Of a stretch of 64,000 nucleotides of DNA, positions 11,451 to 23,399 are shown in pieces. The number at the start of each line of letters is the position of its first letter. Position 1 is the first letter of the stretch. The stretch lies in NCBI RefSeq assembly GCF_032854445.1, contig NC_088303.1, positions 11,289,501-11,353,500 of the forward strand. The letters are read 5' to 3'. The notes under the pieces were generated by a model. It searched no databases. It was not told the origin of the DNA and was given only the letters and a program-made list of their open reading frames with translations. Origin of the DNA: Liolophura sinensis. Taxonomy: Eukaryota; Mollusca; Polyplacophora; Chitonida; Chitonidae. The translations under genes and the position numbers were made by a program.

Positions 11451-12274
11451 TCAGACATCTTCAGATTAAAGAACGACTTCATAACACAGGTTTGCCAATA
11501 GCAAAACATGAATCATTCAAAAGTTTTTGACGACTTAAAAAATTTCACATCTCATAAAATTACTACCAGTTTATGTTCGTAAGCTTAGCTTCTGTGTGGT
11601 TCATCTGCGGTTAACATTTGGATGCCGGGACAAAATGCTACGGACTCTAAACCACGGCATCTATTTCAACATATAGGCCTAAACAAATCCAACTAAGGCC
11701 TAGACTCTTAAAGAACTCTCTTTCTTAAATTTAAGGCTAATTACCGGGGCGGGGGAATATCGTTGGAATGGGGAGTCGATTTGGTGGGGGGGGGGGGCAG
11801 GGAGTGGGGTCTTGTGCTGAAGTAGGAAATACTATCCCCGTCTAATGTGGACGTAAAACAACAATCCGGGGAGACAGCTTATACAAATGAATGAACATAG
11901 TGAAATTACCAGCCCTTGATATGATGTACATGTAACATTTTTTAACTTAAAATAGTCGGATACACGATACTTCCTGGCCTTGAACGGAGCATGTTGTGTG
12001 GTAAGTCAGTTTGACGTCATCAACATGAATTGCTGAAGAAAGTAAAAATGACAAACCTTACTTTTTCATAGATGACCTACTTTAACTCGACAGTGAATAA
12101 CACCATATGTCCACTACCGGCGTGAGGTTCATGGATAGTTGGGAAAGCCTGAAGTTATTGAAACCATCGTGAAATCTCGATCTATACCAACCTCTCAAGT
12201 TTAAAGAAATGTGTTTAATTCCTTTAATTCAATAAAGAAATCTATTTAACAACAGGAAATACCTTGGTTATATG
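11451..12274. other. Unannotated spacer with a G-run
   Basis: Non-coding. Around 11780-11800 lies a G-rich run (a stretch of ten or more Gs). Otherwise nothing is recognised. Confidence 0.4.
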
Positions 12275-12885
12275 CAGATTAATTTATTTATTTATTTATT
12301 TGTTGATTTATTTATTTATTTATTTAAATAATTGGTGATATTTTACGTACTCAATAATATTTCACTTATGCTCCGGTTGCCAGCATTATAATGGAAAGAA
12401 ACCGGACACCGCGCGGGGGTAATCCATGAGAAGAATCCTGGGAGAAACAAGCCATAAAGATCTTGACAAAGGTTGACCGTCAAAACCTGGATCTTTTCAT
12501 GCCGGCTGCTGGTAGGCGTGCCTAGCAACGCCAAGGGGACGTCACTCGCAGCCTCATCACTACCCCAAAACCTTGTGTCCTCTCACCCAGAATTTCAAAC
12601 TTTCATCAATACAGCTCATACCGCTTTCAAATTTAGATAGTTCCTAGCATTTTAATACCAAGCATGCACCTGTACACCAAAAATGGACGCCTGGAAGCAA
12701 AAAACAAACAGAATCTACAATCTACAACTACGGAAGTTGTAATGGGGGTCTGTGTCCAGGTTGCCGAGAGCCGACCTGAAAGGAAGCCAGCGTGACTCAG
12801 ACTGGAATTCACAGTGAGCGATTTGGTGAGAGGTTCCAAAGCGATTGTGTTGTGCTAGCACCATAATCACCAGGCCACCGATGAA
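12275..12885 (-). mobile_element. SINE family A, minus orientation, split by ~300 bp
   Basis: The tail half, starting with (TTTA)n at 12281, runs to about 12430. The head half (GGAAGCCAGCGTG through ACCAGGCCACCGATGA) resumes near 12770. The ~300 bp between them match no other family-A copy, so they are an insertion or a rearranged segment. The copy is old and mutated. Confidence 0.65.
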
Positions 12886-12939
12886 TCCAGATATATTTAC
12901 ATGTGCATGTTATAAAGCCACTCTCAAAACTCACTCTCA

Positions 12940-13080
12940 AAGTAGCTAATTGTATTAAATTATCCAATAATGCAACTCCAAGAGTCGCTAATAATTTTTT
13001 ACAATTTATAACTCCTATTCACATCCTACAAGCTCACATTACAGACACAATAAAACCCTCGCCATAGTGTTTGCAAAATG
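12940..13080. repeat. Outlying copy of the TAATAATT-type AT motif
   Basis: Text such as CTAATTGTATTAAATTATCC, followed by CTCCAAGAGTCGCTAATAAT, is a degraded relative of the motif found several times at 23400-25240. Weak. Confidence 0.35.
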
Positions 13081-13224
13081 ATTGCAGATTTTGTTTACAT
13101 CTGAAATGAAATTTGTCATAAATTTATATGTGTTTTTTTATATTGTGGCTGATAGCGGCCATCTAGACCGCAACCCTCGCTAAGGTCGCGGAGAAAAAAG
13201 GACGCTGCCAGCCACCATAGTTTC

Positions 13225-13445
13225 ACGAGATACGCAAGAATATTTCACCTATGTGACGGCAGTAAGCATTATGGTGAGAGGAACCCGGACAGAGCCCGGG
13301 CGAAACCCACCAATATCGGCAGGTGGCTGACTCTCCCTCTCAATAACGGCTGGAGAGGAAGCCAGCATGGGCTGGACTTGAGCTCACAGCGGCCTCAATG
13401 ATGAGAGGCTTCGGGGTCATTACGCCACGCTGACACACCTAACTT
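13225..13445 (-). mobile_element. SINE family A, diverged, minus orientation
   Basis: Recognisable blocks are GCAAGAATATTTCACCTATG, AGCATTATGGTGAGAGGAA, GGAGAGGAAGCCAGCATGG and GAGAGGCTTCGGGGTCATTA. Neither end is sharp. Confidence 0.8.
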
Positions 13446-13699
13446 CCTCGAACTGGGAAGCCACATTTCATGTTTGAAAGATATTTTCACTTGTCACTGA
13501 GCCTGCATGGAAGATGAATTGTGACAATATTACGAGTTGCGTTACAATAATGCTCCGATACTTAATTTGTCAAAACTTGGATTTTTACACCTGTTCACTG
13601 CTGACGCGTGTTACTAAAAGAACTTCCAAAGTTCGTAGACAGATAATTTGTTAAAACATACATATACATGTATATCGCGGAAAATAGATGGAAACCGCA

Positions 13700-13795
13700 C
13701 AACGCGGTTTCCTCCCACCATAATGCTGGCCACCGTCGTTGGAGTGAAATATTTTTGACTACGGCGTAAAACACCAACAAAATAATAAATAACAT
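13700..13795 (+). mobile_element. SINE family A, 3' fragment
   Basis: GGTTTCCTCCCACCATAATG to ACTACGGCGTAAAACACCAA only: the last ~95 bp of the family. Its orientation is opposite to the copy at 13225. Confidence 0.8.
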
Positions 13796-14838
13796 ATCCG
13801 GCACAATAACACAGACCGCCGTAAACGCCGTGAATCCAAATACAATGGGCATTTGTATATCTTGAGGTATATTTATAGTGCTGGTTGTAAATTTCTGTGA
13901 CCTTTGCCTTTAATTTATTTATCAATAATCTAAGAATGATCTGCAAATATGAATTTAATCTCATACTCTACAAATATTGTCCCTGTGAAATACGAAGATA
14001 TGCTGAGATGTATCTGTACGAATAACGTTCACGAAAAATGTAACGACCTGGAAAGATGTATCACTACAAATAATGTCCATGAGAAACGCGAAGATGTGGA
14101 GAGTACAAAATGACATAAATGCATCCATCTATTTATTAATTGACAGGGAAATGAATAACTTGTCCATATATTTATTTGAGTTTTTACGTCGTACTTGACA
14201 CTTTTTCACTGCATATAGTGTGTCGTCTAGTGGCACCCAACTCAGTCACATTATACTGACACCGAGCCAACCAGTCCCGTCTCCTTGCTCTAACCTGTCA
14301 GTGCTGAGCGCCAAGCGGGGCATTTTGTCTTTGCAATGAAGCAAAATGAATAATCAAGTAAAACCTAAAATAATAGTTTTACCATAGCAAACCAGCAGGA
14401 CCACTAACCACGTTTTGTTTCCTCATTGATATATACCTAGTTTAGATCATGTTGTGTTTCTGACACATTTCCAGAGCTTGGTAGGCTTTGTTGGAGAACA
14501 TAGTCTTTCTCAATGTAATAATGCAAGCGTGAGTCAATATGGCAGATTTTCAGGTCATACTGACACTTTTCATGCGTATTTCAATAGATAACAGATACTG
14601 ACTGTCTAATATACTGCAAGAAGCAGCCGATCTTGACGATAACATATTTCCCAGCGTCAATAGCAGAGCATGTCTCTTTGCTTGGAAACCATACGCCCGT
14701 AAAGTAAACGTCGCTATCGCCTGACGAAGATGTTATGTGTTCATTAGCGAATGTGATATATTTTGATGTACTGACTGCAATCAGCAGTCCTTACTTGTAA
14801 GTGTAGTTCTGGTTATTTGATTGTGTCTTATTTGACTG
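13796..14838. other. Non-coding spacer
   Basis: A ~45-bp minus-strand remnant of the family-A tail (TTTGAGTTTTTACGTCGTAC, 14176-14195) is present. Nothing else is supported. Confidence 0.4.
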
Positions 14839-15089
14839 TTCCGTGGCTCAGTTGGTTAGCGCGATAGCGCAGCGTAATGGCCCAGGAGCCTCTTACCATT
14901 ATGGTCGCTGTGAGTTCAAGTCCTGGTTAGGCTGACTTGCTCTCCGGATGTACGTGGGAAGGTCTTTCAGCAACCTGCGGATTGTCGCGGGCTCTGCCCA
15001 GTTTCCTCCCACCATAATGCTGACCGCCTTCGTATAAGTGAAATATTCTTGAGTACGGCGTAAAACACCAATCAAATAAATAAATAAAT
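14839..15089 (+). mobile_element. SINE family A, near full length
   Basis: An A-box-like TGGCTCAGTTGG and a B-box-like GAGTTCAAGTCC are both intact in the tRNA-derived head. The body and tail (TTGAGTACGGCGTAAAACAC, then (AAAT)n) follow. Part of the central GGTCGTGGGTTTCCCC block is deleted. Confidence 0.9.
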
Positions 15090-15834
15090 GCTATGCTAAC
15101 CACCTCAACAAGTTTGGTTTCCAGAGTTGCCCCCCTTATTCCACTGTATTATTGCTTTCTGACAGGGCTGAAGTTATTACTCCTCATTCCCCTTTTCCTT
15201 TACACGAAAGCTCAGCAGGTAAACTCAGCAGGTACGCTCAGCAGGTACGATTTTTCTTTGTTTTTCAGGGGTGCTTATACCATTTGTCGTTGTGACAGGG
15301 AACTCACTAGATCTCTTATCAAAGACTTTAGCCAAGACTTGTTGAAAAAGTTCAGAATACACTAAATTCACCTGTCTCAGCGGGATTTAGTTGTTGATTT
15401 AAAGATTCGGACTCAAACAACGGTTAATATTCTTCATCACAAACCTGATAGGCGTACAATTTTTTTTTACCCCTTCAAGAACATTTGTCTTCACACAAAG
15501 TACGTTCACTTATTTCACATTTCTAAAGCGGGAATTAAGTGTTGACCCAAGTGTGTGCGTGCTTGTGTGTATGTATGTTGTATTAGTGCAATTTTCTTGA
15601 GTACTGTATGGCGTAAAACAAAATCAGATAATAATTTTTTTAAAAACTTGGTCATATCATAACAGCGTCTTACTGGAAAATCCACTACAATTTGATGAAG
15701 TGCTTTTGCGCATCAACATCTTATCGTAATACAGCGATGCATTCCTGACACAACATTTGAAACGAACCACATAAGCCCCAAAGACCAATCTTAACTTGGC
15801 AGATAAATCATTATATACTGAGTAAAAGTACTTA
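15090..15834. other. Non-coding spacer
   Basis: A 35-45-bp echo of the SINE tail (TTGAGTACTGTATGGCGTAA) lies at 15597-15640. A triplicated AGCTCAGCAGGTA-like word occurs at 15209-15247. No gene. Confidence 0.4.
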
Positions 15835-16435
15835 AAGCCCCGTCCAGACTATCCAACATCGTTCAACTTTTGTTGACTCAACGGCGAGTTGAAGATAAGT
15901 TGTGTGTCCCGTCTACACTACAAATCACATAGGTCAACACTGTGACCGTGTGTTGAACCATGTTGAACTGTGTTTTCTACCAAACTTTCGATAAATTGGA
16001 GGGAAATTTCCATCTTTCTCTCCAATGCATGAGACACAATGACAAGCAGCCGAAAGAATCGTGTCGTGGGTTTATCATCTGTGCTTATTGCTATGGCCAT
16101 ACTCCTGTGTCAACAAAACTGTCTCATCGTGAGACCAGTTTCTCTCTTCACCTTTGGAGCCGCCATTTTGCCCAGGTTACATGTCTCAAGACGGCCACGT
16201 TATTTTTACATGCCCGCTGATTGGCTACATTCACTCTACTTGACTCACTTTGCTGGCAAAAAATACACATGCACAATTCCGATTCAACAAAGTTGGATGG
16301 TACTGAGTGTTCCTAAGCCGAGTTGAGGAAAACGTCCAGACTACTCGAAACGGCTCAACTTGTTGGTTTAACTTCAAGTTGACTCTTGTTCAATCAACAA
16401 AAGTTGTGCGATGCCGGGTAGTCTGGACGGGGCTT
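15835..16435. mobile_element. ~600-bp MITE with AAGCCCCGTCCAGACTA termini
   Basis: The left end AAGCCCCGTCCAGACTATCC is mirrored at the right end by GGTAGTCTGGACGGGGCTT. The inverted similarity continues inwards through CAACTTTTGTTGA for about 50 bp. The interior is not coding. I cannot define a target-site duplication, so I leave the superfamily open. Confidence 0.8.
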
Positions 16436-16940
16436 CACACATATGCATGTACAGGCCACATATCTCATTCGTGACACACATCACCTGAACATTAACATTT
16501 ACCAGCATAAATCTACTTTAACTGACTGAAACAGCACTATCAATGGTGGAGGAAAAGAGTGCTATTAATTTGACCTTCCGTGGTGCGTTGTGCTTGCATT
16601 TCCCTTCCAGTGTTCATTCATTATATTCTTTCGTTTCTACAATATTCGTATCATAGAAGTCATTTGGCGTTATAATTAGAACCACAATCGAATTACGGCT
16701 ATAATATCGATGAAGCTGTACCAGGTAACTCGACTAGGTTGTAACTGATGTCACACACAAGAGTAGTAGTTTGCAATATATTAGCTCATTAGGGACCACC
16801 CACATAAATAATGCAATAAAGATGCCCGTGTCCGGCAAGCACTGCATGCTGTTCATAACTGGTTAAGTTAAATGACAGTAAATAAATGGTCTGTTATATG
16901 ATCACAATTCTCAGCAAGTGTGACGAACTGTCACATACAG
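16436..16940. other. Non-coding spacer
   Basis: Nothing recognised. Confidence 0.4.
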
Positions 16941-17815
16941 AATTATAGTCTATTTCTTTTAGCAAGTCGCCTATATTTAGCTTTCTGTTAAATGAGTCAT
17001 ACCCGCTACAAACATTTTAGTCAGTGACAGTAACAACCCAAGTTTTACACATCGATATGTTGAAAATTCATATCCTTGCAAAGAAAATGAAGTTTAAACA
17101 CTTTTTCTAATTCATAATGTTAATTAGCATAAGGACAGTTTCGACAGCCGGGACTCATTGCCTCGGGTGACGTCATAATTATTCAAAAACAAGTAGTATG
17201 CTAGGGAATGAGCGGAGTCCGGTATGTTTTGAGGGAAAGCCACACCAGTTACCTGAGCTCTTATCGACTTTACTCAAAACCGTGTTTCTGACACCGCCAT
17301 ATTTGAAAATATTTACAAGTTTTAGTATAATAAAACCATAAAACATGAATTATATTTTATATGTTGTAGTATACGATCCAATGGCAGAATGATTTTAGAG
17401 TTGCATGTCAATAATTTTCTGTGATAAAAAAAAAATGTAGTCGATTCGCGGAGACAGCAGTGAAGACTGTGTTACTTAATGCAGTTTCTCCTAACCGCAT
17501 GTTGGGGCACCCTTTGCGATACAAATTACTCCCCACGTCCCTCTTCCAGCATACCACTTGGTTTTGAATAATTATGACGTCAGCGGAGGCAAATGGTGTT
17601 CTTGGTGTCGAAACAAGCCTAATGGAGTTTAACAGAATCAGAAAAAGTATTCTTACTTCATTTTCTGTGCAACGATTACGAATTTTCATCGTATCGATGT
17701 GTAGAGCTTGGGTCGGTACATGTCACTGACTAAATGCAAGTTTGGTGGGTATGACTGATTTTACAGACAAATGAGTATTGGCGACTCGCTAAAAGAATTA
17801 AATAGGCTATAATTA
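16941..17815. mobile_element. Foldback element family F, copy 1
   Basis: Two arms of roughly 270 bp (16941-17215 and 17540-17815) are inverted copies. The outer end TCTATTTCTTTTAGCAAGTC is answered by GACTCGCTAAAAGAATTAAA. Shared inner blocks include CACATCGATA, CAGAAAATGAAGT-like text and TGACGTCATAATTATTCAAA. The ~320-bp centre is unique. No transposase is present. Arms are roughly 75-80% alike by eye, so it is old. It lies just downstream of GPCR 2. Confidence 0.85.
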
Positions 17816-17950
17816 TCATACATGTACTTCGAGCCAACAGTTTGTTTCATGCATTAGAGGCAAAACTGAGGTTGAAACGTAAGAAACGGTCGACACTAAA
17901 TGTGTAAGAGCAACGCTCTAATTAGCTGTACATTGAAATGAAAAGCGTAT

Positions 17951-18916
17951 TTAGCCTTTCCAGAAGCCACAAACTGCTGGGAAACCTTCGCGAACTTTTG
18001 GGTTCATAAAACCATAAAACACAGGATTGAGAAGACTGTTCAAAAGTACCAATATGTTGAAAGCCAGCATTAGATGGATCGATTCAGGAATCAAGTTGGC
18101 GTCCAGTGACATATACACCCTCATAGCGTGTTCCGGCAGGTGGCAAAGCAGGAATACCGATATAATAAATATAGACATGCGCACTGCCTTCCTGTTTGAC
18201 TTGTTATTATGTCGATGGCTGTTGTTGTTGTTAGTATTCATTTCTTGCAAGTTTGTCTGTGCGGCGTGTTTGGACAAAGAGATCAAAAGACCAATGTACG
18301 AAACAGATACAATCAGAGCTGGAACCAAAAATATGATAAAGAAATCCAGTCCGGCCAATATCCAATTTTGCAAAAGCTTCATAGAAACTACGCCACAAAT
18401 CACGCGAGAGGCAAGTCTTCCGTCTTCGGTTTCCATGACAATGTTCGTCAGTGAGAACGTGAGTGCTCCCCTCAGCCCATATACCAAAGCCCCTAGCCAC
18501 GATATCGTTAAGACAATCACAGCTTGTCTTAGTGTGGGTTTCGGTTTAAGTGGATACGCCACTGTTTTGAGTCTTGCCAGTGAAATAACGCTCAGTGAGA
18601 AGACTGCAGCAGCCATTGAAGTGAACGAAGCGAATGAGCATCCCATACACAGTATGTTCCCGAGATAATCCTCGGAAAACCGCCCGGAAATTTGACCCGG
18701 GATGACAAATAACGCGATGCACATGTCTGCCAATGCCAGGGATAAAATCGGCAAGTTCATCCCTGTTCTCAGCGGCCGATGTTTGAAAAAAGCAACGAGG
18801 ACAAATCCATTGAGAGTCATGATCAGTACTAGTAACACTGACAGTATACCGATATAAAACCTATCCCTCAAGGGCAGGCCGGCTTCCGGTGACGTCATTA
18901 AATACACATTCACCAT
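17951..18916 (-). CDS. Intronless class A (rhodopsin-like) GPCR 2
   Basis: A complete 321-residue receptor (ATG at 18916, TAA at 17951-17953), paralogous to the one at 5736. They share the LRTG loop after TM1, the LALAD/LAVAD TM2 motif, the FVIPG segment, PLKPK in loop 2, YGLRG after TM4, CHLP in TM6 and NPxxY. Landmarks here: N36 (TM1), D64 (TM2), C90 (3.25) with C174 in loop 2, W140 (TM4), C259-H260-L261-P262 (TM6) and N297-PVFY (TM7). The DRY motif is A114-R115-L116. Loop 3 carries an N/H-rich run (about 224-240). There is no N-glycosylation sequon in the very short N-terminus and no cysteine cluster in the tail, unlike its paralogue. The ligand is unknown. Just upstream on the minus strand, TGTTTTCAG (about 18937-18945) could be a 5'-UTR acceptor. 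Confidence 0.95.
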   Translation of the reverse strand: MVNVYLMTSPEAGLPLRDRFYIGILSVLLVLIMTLNGFVLVAFFKHRPLRTGMNLPILSLALADMCIALFVIPGQISGRFSEDYLGNILCMGCSFASFTSMAAAVFSLSVISLARLKTVAYPLKPKPTLRQAVIVLTISWLGALVYGLRGALTFSLTNIVMETEDGRLASRVICGVVSMKLLQNWILAGLDFFIIFLVPALIVSVSYIGLLISLSKHAAQTNLQEMNTNNNNSHRHNNKSNRKAVRMSIFIISVFLLCHLPEHAMRVYMSLDANLIPESIHLMLAFNILVLLNSLLNPVFYGFMNPKVREGFPAVCGFWKG

Positions 18917-18945
18917 TTCCCGCGTTCTAGGAATCTGAAAACATC

Positions 18946-19413
18946 TACATCCGTCATAGAAAGCATGATCTGCTTAAGAAAACATTCTACATCATGCAAT
19001 GAATCTGTAGCTGCCAAACATATACTCTCTTTGATGACTCCCTCACATGATCCACAATGTCCCAGATGGCATGAAGAAATTCATCATTTAATTTAGCACT
19101 TCTCATCGTTCATTTACCAAGGTATATTTCCCTAATAACTGAAATCGTGGTCTCCTTACATGTACATGTACTTTGAGCATTGCTGCTGGAATTTCACTCT
19201 GACTGGAAGTTTGGTGATCTCAGCACACACCCCATATACATATTGTTACCAAATCCAAAGAATGATGGATGTGAGCTTCTGTAACAAAGAGAGAAAAAAA
19301 TATGAAGACATTAAGTCACGCATGTAAGATTATGGTCACATGATTTACTTGCTATAAAGTTCATTTCATTAAATATCATATTCCAGTTTATCAAGCTACA
19401 TGGAAATACGCTA
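18946..19413. other. Upstream region of GPCR 2
   Basis: Non-coding. No clear core promoter motif recognised. Confidence 0.35.
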
Positions 19414-19970
19414 CTATATAGAGATGCTGCTTTTAATCAGTCGCCTGTATTAAGCTATCTGTAAAACTGTCATACTCGCCACCAAGATTTGCCTTTAACA
19501 ATTGACACCACAAGTTTCTGCACACTGATATGTTGGACGTCCATATTATTACAAAGAAAGTGCAGTTAGAAACCTTTTTTAGTTCATAATGTTAAATTCC
19601 GTGAGCTTACTTTCGACAACAAGGCCGAATTACCCTGGATGACGTAATACTTATTTCGAGGCACGCTGGACACATGATTATATCTTGTTTTACAATGGTT
19701 GCACCAACACCAGCTCCACCCGATATCCATCATGCCGCTGGTTTTTAAATAATTTTGACGTGCTTGCAGTCCTTAACGACATTATGAATCAGAAGAAGCG
19801 TTCTGAGTTCCTTTTCTTTGCAAGAATGTGGACTTCCAACATATCCATGTGTAGAGCTTGTGTAGTTACGTGCCACTAACTATTTAGTGAAATTTAAGTT
19901 GTGAGTATGCATGGCTGACTTTACAGACAGCTGAATACAGTCGACTGGCTAAAAGAAAATGATTATATAG
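19414..19970. mobile_element. Foldback element family F, copy 2
   Basis: Shorter version of the 16941 element. The left arm has TTTTAATCAGTCGCCTGTAT and GTTCATAATGTTAAA; the right arm has ACTGGCTAAAAGAAAATG and GACATTATGAATCAGAAG. The centre is nearly absent. Together with copy 1 it brackets GPCR 2. Confidence 0.8.
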
Positions 19971-20163
19971 TATACAGTATGTGCCTCTTAAAATCAAAGT
20001 TTAACCAAAACACCATAAAAAGGGCAGAAGATAATTTCAGATTTTAAACTTTCACTGTAATTTGTAATGTTGACATGTTTCAGACTGTCATGTTTTGGGT
20101 AAGTGACAGTTAATACCTGTATGCTGTTAACATACATCAGCTGATCTATGATACATTACTTAT

Positions 20164-20328
20164 ATGCATGCAGTCTTGATTTATTTATTTGATTGGTGTT
20201 TTGCGCCGTACTCATGAATATTTCACTTAAACGACGGCGGCCAGCATTATGTTTGGAGGAAACCGAGCAGAGACCGGCGGAAATCCACGACCATCCCACG
20301 TACGGCCGGAGAGGCATGCAGTCTTGAT
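20164..20328 (-). mobile_element. SINE family A, 5'-truncated, with 15-bp TSD
   Basis: GCATGCAGTCTTGAT occurs at 20164-20178 and 20314-20328 around a minus-strand SINE piece (GATTGGTGTTTTGCGCCGTA to CGTACGGCCGGAGAG). An internal gap of ~20 bp removes the GGTTGCTGGCAGACCTTC segment. Perfect direct repeats and truncation are the mark of target-primed reverse transcription. Confidence 0.92.
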
Positions 20329-22946
20329 ACATAGGTGAAGAGTTAATGATATACAAAGTGGTAATGATACGCTGTGTTACAAAGTGATTTATTCCAGAAT
20401 AGTTCATGTGTACCACGGTGGTCAGCTTCATGGGTGCAATTTATCGGAATGCCAAGAGCAAACCACTGGTCTTTGGCATCAAACAGGCTAACATTTTCAC
20501 TCCATAGCGAGACATATTTTCACCACAAGACATCACTTCATGTGCATGTCGACTCTGCGTCATTCTGGCGTAATGCACATATCTCCAACGAACTTCCCAA
20601 CAAAAAACACCTAAACAGCTCGACAAGCACTGACAGTTACTCACTATATCATACGCAAAGGTGGTTATAGAGCAGTAAAGTAGTGTGTGTGTGTGTGTGT
20701 GTTGGAGGGGGGGGGGGGGGGGCGGCGCTCCGAGACTGGTATGAACCAAATACTTCGCGTGTTTGCAAATGAAGGACAAGCGTCTAGGCCGAGCCGTCAC
20801 GACTCGTCCGAAGGCACGCAATGGCTACTTAAAGCTAGCTCGCCGTCATGGTTTTAACGACAAATGTTCGGCATGCATTGTGGACATACACATGTTTTTT
20901 TTCTAATTACACGCTGTTATCGCTGAAACCACTTCTTCTAATTAATATTCCGGCTTATATTCATTATTGTTGACAAACATTTCAGCGTTAATCGCACTGC
21001 GGAGATCCGCAACAAGGGAGATCACCTATTAACGCATTGGCGCGTAAAATATCGGTACTTAATCCACGCCGTTTTGGGTAGCTGCCCTCATGTTATGCTT
21101 TGATGTATAGCCTCCTATGTATAATAACATCCTATCAACTGGCAAGGTCCTAATATGCACGCAGACGCGAACCATATATTCTACTGGGTTAACAGGCCCA
21201 TGCTGTTTGTGGCTTTCTACCGTGCTCTCTATATCAACAGACACCATAATACATACAGACCCTATACAACAAATTCACATGTACGCATATGTACAGGTAT
21301 AGTAAACCTTTCCAGGTATCAGCGAAAACACTCAAATCGTTAAATGGAAAGAAAATATACATTTATGGTTTCGTGGACACTTATCAAGAGTTCATATTAA
21401 ATCATATGTCCTTTCATTTTTTATGTTGTAATAGCAAAGTTTTCGGCCGAAAATATCTCAGTCTAAATAAAAGCTGACTGATACCTCCAAGTGCATTCAG
21501 AAGAAATATGTACAGGTATATATAAATGATAGAAAAACTGAAGGATGACAATGCAGACTGTGCTACCTGTAGAATAAACAGTCACCTTTATAGACGTTAA
21601 ACTGTTCTGGGGAGACAAGGTTCAGAGTAGAGAATGCAGTAAGTGTTGTGTAAGATGGTTTGGCAGAACAACAGACAGATGTACATCAATCAATTTTGGA
21701 ACAGTCATTAGGTCTGTAGGTAAAATAGTTCTGACTGAAAATTGATCAGACGGATAGAATGGATTGTAATTAAGTACCGATGAACTGAAAGGTTTTCGAA
21801 TAAGACTACGTCTCAGTATACACACCCCACGCGAATGTTTAGGTACGATCAGGCCATCATTTATACATATATGTGACGATAACTTTGAGCGGAAGATACA
21901 TGACATGGGCTGGAACTGACACAGTACAGTGCGCAGAACGATACATTGGGTGGACATAATGTACAGTGTCCAGTCTCCGCTGGACAATGCTGAAATGCTG
22001 TTTATATACTTTAGATGACCTTCAGAAAACTAAAAACTCTACATTGTTCATGAAAACTTGCAATAAAACATGTCCAGTCCTAACGTGCATAAGGATACAT
22101 ATAAAACCCCAAAAGTTTCATCTATGCTGTAAGACAACCTCAGAGATGTAACAGGGAAGAAACGAGCTTATGAATGACAGTGCAAAATGTATATAAAAGC
22201 ATTGTTTTCATGAGAAATCTGTATATTAATCTAAAGATAAAGCAGGCACCAGTAAAGAATGTCCATGACAATGCACAATCTATATAGCGCAGTGAAGCTG
22301 ATAAAAACTTTCAGGATAGGGTTGGTGCTATTTTATTCCATGTCCGAAAACGTGACAAGAAAGAGTTTACTTTTGTATTTTCCGCCTGGTGAACGCGGGC
22401 ATTGACTCGGGAATGCGCTGACGACCATATACAAAGATGCCCTATCTAATCGTGTTAATCAGTTTTGTTCACAATGAAATCCCGTATATGGGATTGTTCA
22501 CACTAAAAAAACTTCTAACACAAAATCGCTAATTTCAAAATTACACTAAGAATTTTAAATAGTAGGTAATATGTTGAAATATAGGCCTATTACCTGGATA
22601 ACTTACACCCCGATGCCACTTTTGATGCTGAATGTATCCGTGTAGACGACAGCAGTGTTGATGTACCACTCTCTTGTTACTGCTCTCCAGCCACGCATGA
22701 AGTGACCACGTGACAGATATCTAGACCAAGGGCTGCATATCACGCGTTTTACAAGTCACACATAGAAGCAATTTCCGAGGGGAAAAAACATCCGTATAAA
22801 CGATGCGGCTCCATCATGTACGAGGAATATGTGAACACTTGGGCCTGAAGAAAACGATGGTTAAATAAATAATAAAAAGAAAACGTATATAATGCAGGTG
22901 GTAGTCGACATCGCTTGTGTAGGGCCTTTCAAATCGGGTCTAAATG
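20329..22946. other. Non-coding stretch with a (TG)n-(G)n microsatellite
   Basis: A GT repeat followed by a long G run lies at about 20683-20722. A 121-codon stop-free frame on the minus strand (21622-21987) shows no domain, signal or low-complexity pattern and I do not call it. No other features. Confidence 0.4.
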
Positions 22947-23241
22947 CAGTCCGTTGGATTTTTTTTTTTTTTTTTTTTGATTGGTGTTTTACGCCGTACT
23001 CAAGAATATTTCACTTATACGACGGCGGCCAGCATTATGGTGGGTGGAAACCGGGCAGAGCCCGGGGGAAACCCACGACCATCCGCAGGTTGCTGGCAGA
23101 CCTTCCCACGTACGGCCGGAGAGGAAGCCAGCATGAGCTGGACTTGAACTCACAGCGACCGCATTGGTGAGAGACTCCTGGGTCATTACGCTGCGCTAGC
23201 GCTTTAACCGACTGAGCCACGGAGGCCCCCAGTCCGTTGGA
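22947..23241 (-). mobile_element. SINE family A, full length, with 12-bp TSD
   Basis: CAGTCCGTTGGA flanks it at 22947-22958 and 23230-23241. On the minus strand it runs from GGGGGCCTCCGTGGCTCAGT to ACACCAATC and then a ~20-nt A tail instead of the usual (AAAT)n. Both pol III boxes (TGGCTCAGT and GAGTTCAAGTCC) are intact. Near-consensus throughout: probably the youngest copy here. Confidence 0.95.
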
Positions 23242-23399
23242 GATTGGTAAGATAGGTATTTACATGAACACACAGAAGAAATAAAACATTATTGAGGTAA
23301 ACTGATAAGAGGCCATATTTTCCGGTTACGTGTGACCATTTGCCGGTTAACACACTGTCGTTGCTGATCTGGCTTTTACACTCTGCTTTGTATCATAAA

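Noticed and set aside
15835-16435. piggyBac-type element (TTAA target)
   Set aside because: The left flank contains TTAA but the right flank does not, so the TTAA duplication is unsupported.
18027-18668. 213-codon plus-strand frame
   Set aside because: Antisense shadow of GPCR 2, which is clearly the real gene.
21622-21987. 121-codon minus-strand gene
   Set aside because: No domain, transmembrane pattern or splice support, and the composition is like random AT-rich DNA.
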